Source: Fibrobacterota bacterium (GTDB lineage: Bacteria > Fibrobacterota > Chitinivibrionia > Chitinivibrionales > Chitinispirillaceae). Taken from it: a stretch of 64,000 bases of DNA. Both the position numbers and the translations under genes were made by a program. The DNA lies in contig JAEWVR010000011.1 in NCBI GenBank assembly GCA_023459055.1, positions 62,001 to 126,000 of the forward strand, in the 5' to 3' direction. Below the pieces are notes generated by a model, which saw only the letters and a list, made by a program, of their open reading frames with translations, was not told the origin of the DNA and did no database searches. Numbering within the stretch: the stretch's first letter is position 1; each line of letters begins with the position of its first letter. Below, piece after piece: positions 62,656-64,000 of the stretch.

Positions 62656-63417
62656 TTACAAATATTCACCATTGAACTGATCGTTCATATTTTCCAGTTC
62701 ACGGGTTACATTGTTAATTTCTATTTTCAACTGTTCTGTCGGTGCGGTTTTATATTCGGAATATAGTTTAAGGTATTCATCAACTTTTTCCCTGTACAGA
62801 ATCTTTTTTCCCTCTTCAGCAAGTTCCATTTCAAGATGATACAAACTGACATCACTGACTTTTTCTACCATATCAAAATAGGTAACCGCAGCGTAACGAA
62901 GGATCTGATAAATTTCGTCAAGATACTTACTCATTGAGTCAAGGACACATACGAGCGAATGATGTGTTCCCTGCAGCTGTGTGAGTGCACTTGCTGCCAT
63001 GCTGTAATATAATGCAATTTTACCAAGATCAGCCTGATCTGCTATGACAATATGATGGTAGGAACCCCGGTGATTATCACCTGAAAACAAACCAGCTGAC
63101 ACTAAACCATAATCTGCGTTATCACGATAGACAACAAATTCGTTGCGTAATCCCGGATGTGTATCAAGGTAGTTTCTGATATCATGATCAAAAACAGAGA
63201 TGTATGGTTTCTGTTGAATGAATGCTGTTGAAGCGATAAGTGATGTCAGCAATCCTGCAAGATAGACATTAATTTCCTGATCGCATCCATGCCTTCCGCT
63301 ATCGATATGAAGATCGATTCGCGCTTTACATATATGCTCAAGAAAGAAGTAACTGGTTTTGGATGATTCTTTGTTATTAAGGTTGATCCATTCTGATAAA
63401 TTTCTGTTACTGCCCAT
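62656..63417 (-). CDS. Conserved-looking protein of unknown function
   Basis: A 253-residue soluble protein from the ATG at 63417, which has GGAG eight bases upstream; a GTG two codons earlier is possible. No known family is recognised. It is mostly helical, with a central alpha/beta-like part (IVIADQADLGKIALYYSMAA, and RHGCDQEINVYLAGLL) and a charged C-terminal coiled coil (about residues 205-250). There is no signal peptide. It lies between the metalloprotease gene and flagellin, convergent with the former and divergent from the latter. A link to motility is possible only by position. Confidence 0.55.
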   Translation of the reverse strand: MGSNRNLSEWINLNNKESSKTSYFFLEHICKARIDLHIDSGRHGCDQEINVYLAGLLTSLIASTAFIQQKPYISVFDHDIRNYLDTHPGLRNEFVVYRDNADYGLVSAGLFSGDNHRGSYHHIVIADQADLGKIALYYSMAASALTQLQGTHHSLVCVLDSMSKYLDEIYQILRYAAVTYFDMVEKVSDVSLYHLEMELAEEGKKILYREKVDEYLKLYSEYKTAPTEQLKIEINNVTRELENMNDQFNGEYL

Positions 63418-63510
63418 GATCACCGCTCCGGAAAAAGTGGATGATACTGATGCTATTATTATTAATATATATCGGTTTTTTAAAAAATACTTTAACGATT
63501 AATTAAAAGA

Positions 63511-63620
63511 AGTAGCACGTAGCACGTAGCAAGTAGTAAGTAGAAAACACCACATACTTCTTCATTCTTCCTTCTTCTTTCCTACATGCTACATGCTACT
63601 TGCTACTTGCTACTTACTAC
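63511..63620. repeat. Inverted arrays of degenerate heptamers
   Basis: One arm (63514-63541) holds AGCACGT, AGCACGT, AGCAAGT, AGTAAGT. The other (63582-63620) holds CTACATG x2, CTACTTG x2, CTACTTA and CTAC, the same unit inverted. A 40-base pyrimidine-rich spacer separates them. The arms can pair as a long imperfect hairpin. The unit is the same family as the tandem array at 62494-62542. Confidence 0.75.
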
Positions 63621-63669
63621 CATACAATTCAACCTGTTACATTTTTTTAAAAAAAAATAAAAAAAATCC

Positions 63670-63696
63670 TAAAGTTTTTTCGATAAATGCCGATAA
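63670..63696 (+). promoter_or_regulatory. Sigma-28 (FliA) flagellar promoter
   Basis: TAAAGTTT (63670-63677), 11 bases, then GCCGATAA (63689-63696): an exact match to the sigma-28 consensus with ideal spacing, 41 bases before the flagellin ATG. It shows that flagellin is a late, FliA-controlled gene here. Confidence 0.9.
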
Positions 63697-63737
63697 ACCT
63701 GATAGGGGAAGATGTACTAATTAACAGGGAGGTGCGT

Positions 63738-64000
63738 ATGCAAGTCCAGAAAACCGGTGGATCAACTTTTCCAGTTGGATCACTTCGACGTGCAAACCGC
63801 GAACTGCAGAAGATTTTGGAGAAACTTTCAACTGCGCAGCGTATTAATCGTGCAAGCGATGACGCGGCCGGTCTGGCAGTATCGGAACAGCTGCGCTCAA
63901 ATATCCGGGGCTTCAAGGTTGCATCACAGAATATCACCGATGCAATGTCGGCATTGAATATTACTGATGGTGCGGCAAACGAGTCAACAGCAATTTTACA
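63738..64000 (+). CDS. fliC: Flagellin, N-terminal part (runs off the window)
   Basis: The first 87 codons of a flagellin, with an AGGGAGGT site before the ATG. The conserved D0/D1 helices are clear: LEKLSTAQRINRASDDAAGL, AVSEQLRSNIRGFKVASQN, then DAMSALNITDGAANES. The first 20 residues (MQVQKTGGSTFPVGSLRRAN) differ from the usual 'MRINHN...L..q..L' start, which suggests a divergent flagellin. The product polymerises into the filament after export by the flagellar type III system. The sigma-28 promoter lies just upstream. Confidence 0.93.
   Translation, partial: MQVQKTGGSTFPVGSLRRANRELQKILEKLSTAQRINRASDDAAGLAVSEQLRSNIRGFKVASQNITDAMSALNITDGAANESTAIL

Noticed and set aside
63647..63937. 96-codon minus-strand frame over flagellin
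   Set aside because: It is antisense to the flagellin coding sequence and promoter; a shadow frame.

Overview
The window is 64 kb of AT-rich chromosome from a diderm (Gram-negative type), flagellated bacterium. Supporting evidence is a TamB-type envelope protein, several lipoproteins, a class A penicillin-binding protein and the start of a flagellin gene behind a textbook sigma-28 promoter. The phylum cannot be fixed from the sequence; a Fibrobacterota-like or other non-proteobacterial lineage is only a guess.

Positions 1-34.3 kb are housekeeping and envelope genes. They include tamB beside the start of a probable Omp85-type gene, and an Hsp70/Hsp70/DUF2760 cluster. A STAS protein and FapA form a pair, followed by an acyltransferase-glycosyltransferase-pcm-DedA run. 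Next come an exported MsrAB, a five-gene HlyD/ABC-2 export operon, and a lipoprotein resembling solute-binding proteins. A class A PBP, a GT87-like membrane protein, a PcrA/UvrD helicase, a PurO-type IMP cyclohydrolase and HPr follow. The stretch ends with a CoaD-CoaE fusion and a glycosyltransferase-GtrA pair.

Positions 34.7-60.9 kb are an integrative element of about 26 kb inserted in a tRNA-Asn(GTT) gene. An exact 88-bp direct repeat, covering the tRNA 3' end and its terminator, bounds it (34745-34832 and 60813-60900). A tyrosine recombinase and a small HTH protein lie at the right end. Short ATCCACTACAA repeats, probably integrase arm sites, lie just inside both ends. The left end holds a replication-like module: a ribbon-helix-helix protein, a RepA-like RecA-fold ATPase, a 15-bp palindrome and a primase-polymerase gene. 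An IS21-family element with a 6-bp target duplication splits that last gene. Accessory lipoprotein and hypothetical genes follow.

The main cargo is a 12.9-kb minus-strand defence operon (58871 to 45938). In transcription order it encodes an HTH protein, an SNF2-like helicase with a DUF3883-like end, a PtuA-like ATPase, a PtuB-like HNH nuclease, a HEPN protein with a zinc-ribbon array, a DUF1156 DNA methylase and a DUF499 ATPase. Helicase, methylase and ATPase form an Hma-type system. The Septu-like pair and the HEPN/zinc-ribbon gene sit between helicase and methylase, joined by overlaps or short gaps. The methylase is split by a one-base loss in a G run, so the Hma arm may be inactive or phase-variable, or the loss may be an assembly error. 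The HEPN/zinc-ribbon protein is the best candidate for something undescribed.

Positions 60.9-64 kb return to the chromosome: a lipoprotein with an HExxH metalloprotease motif, heptamer repeat tracts, a protein of unknown function, and the flagellin gene running off the window.
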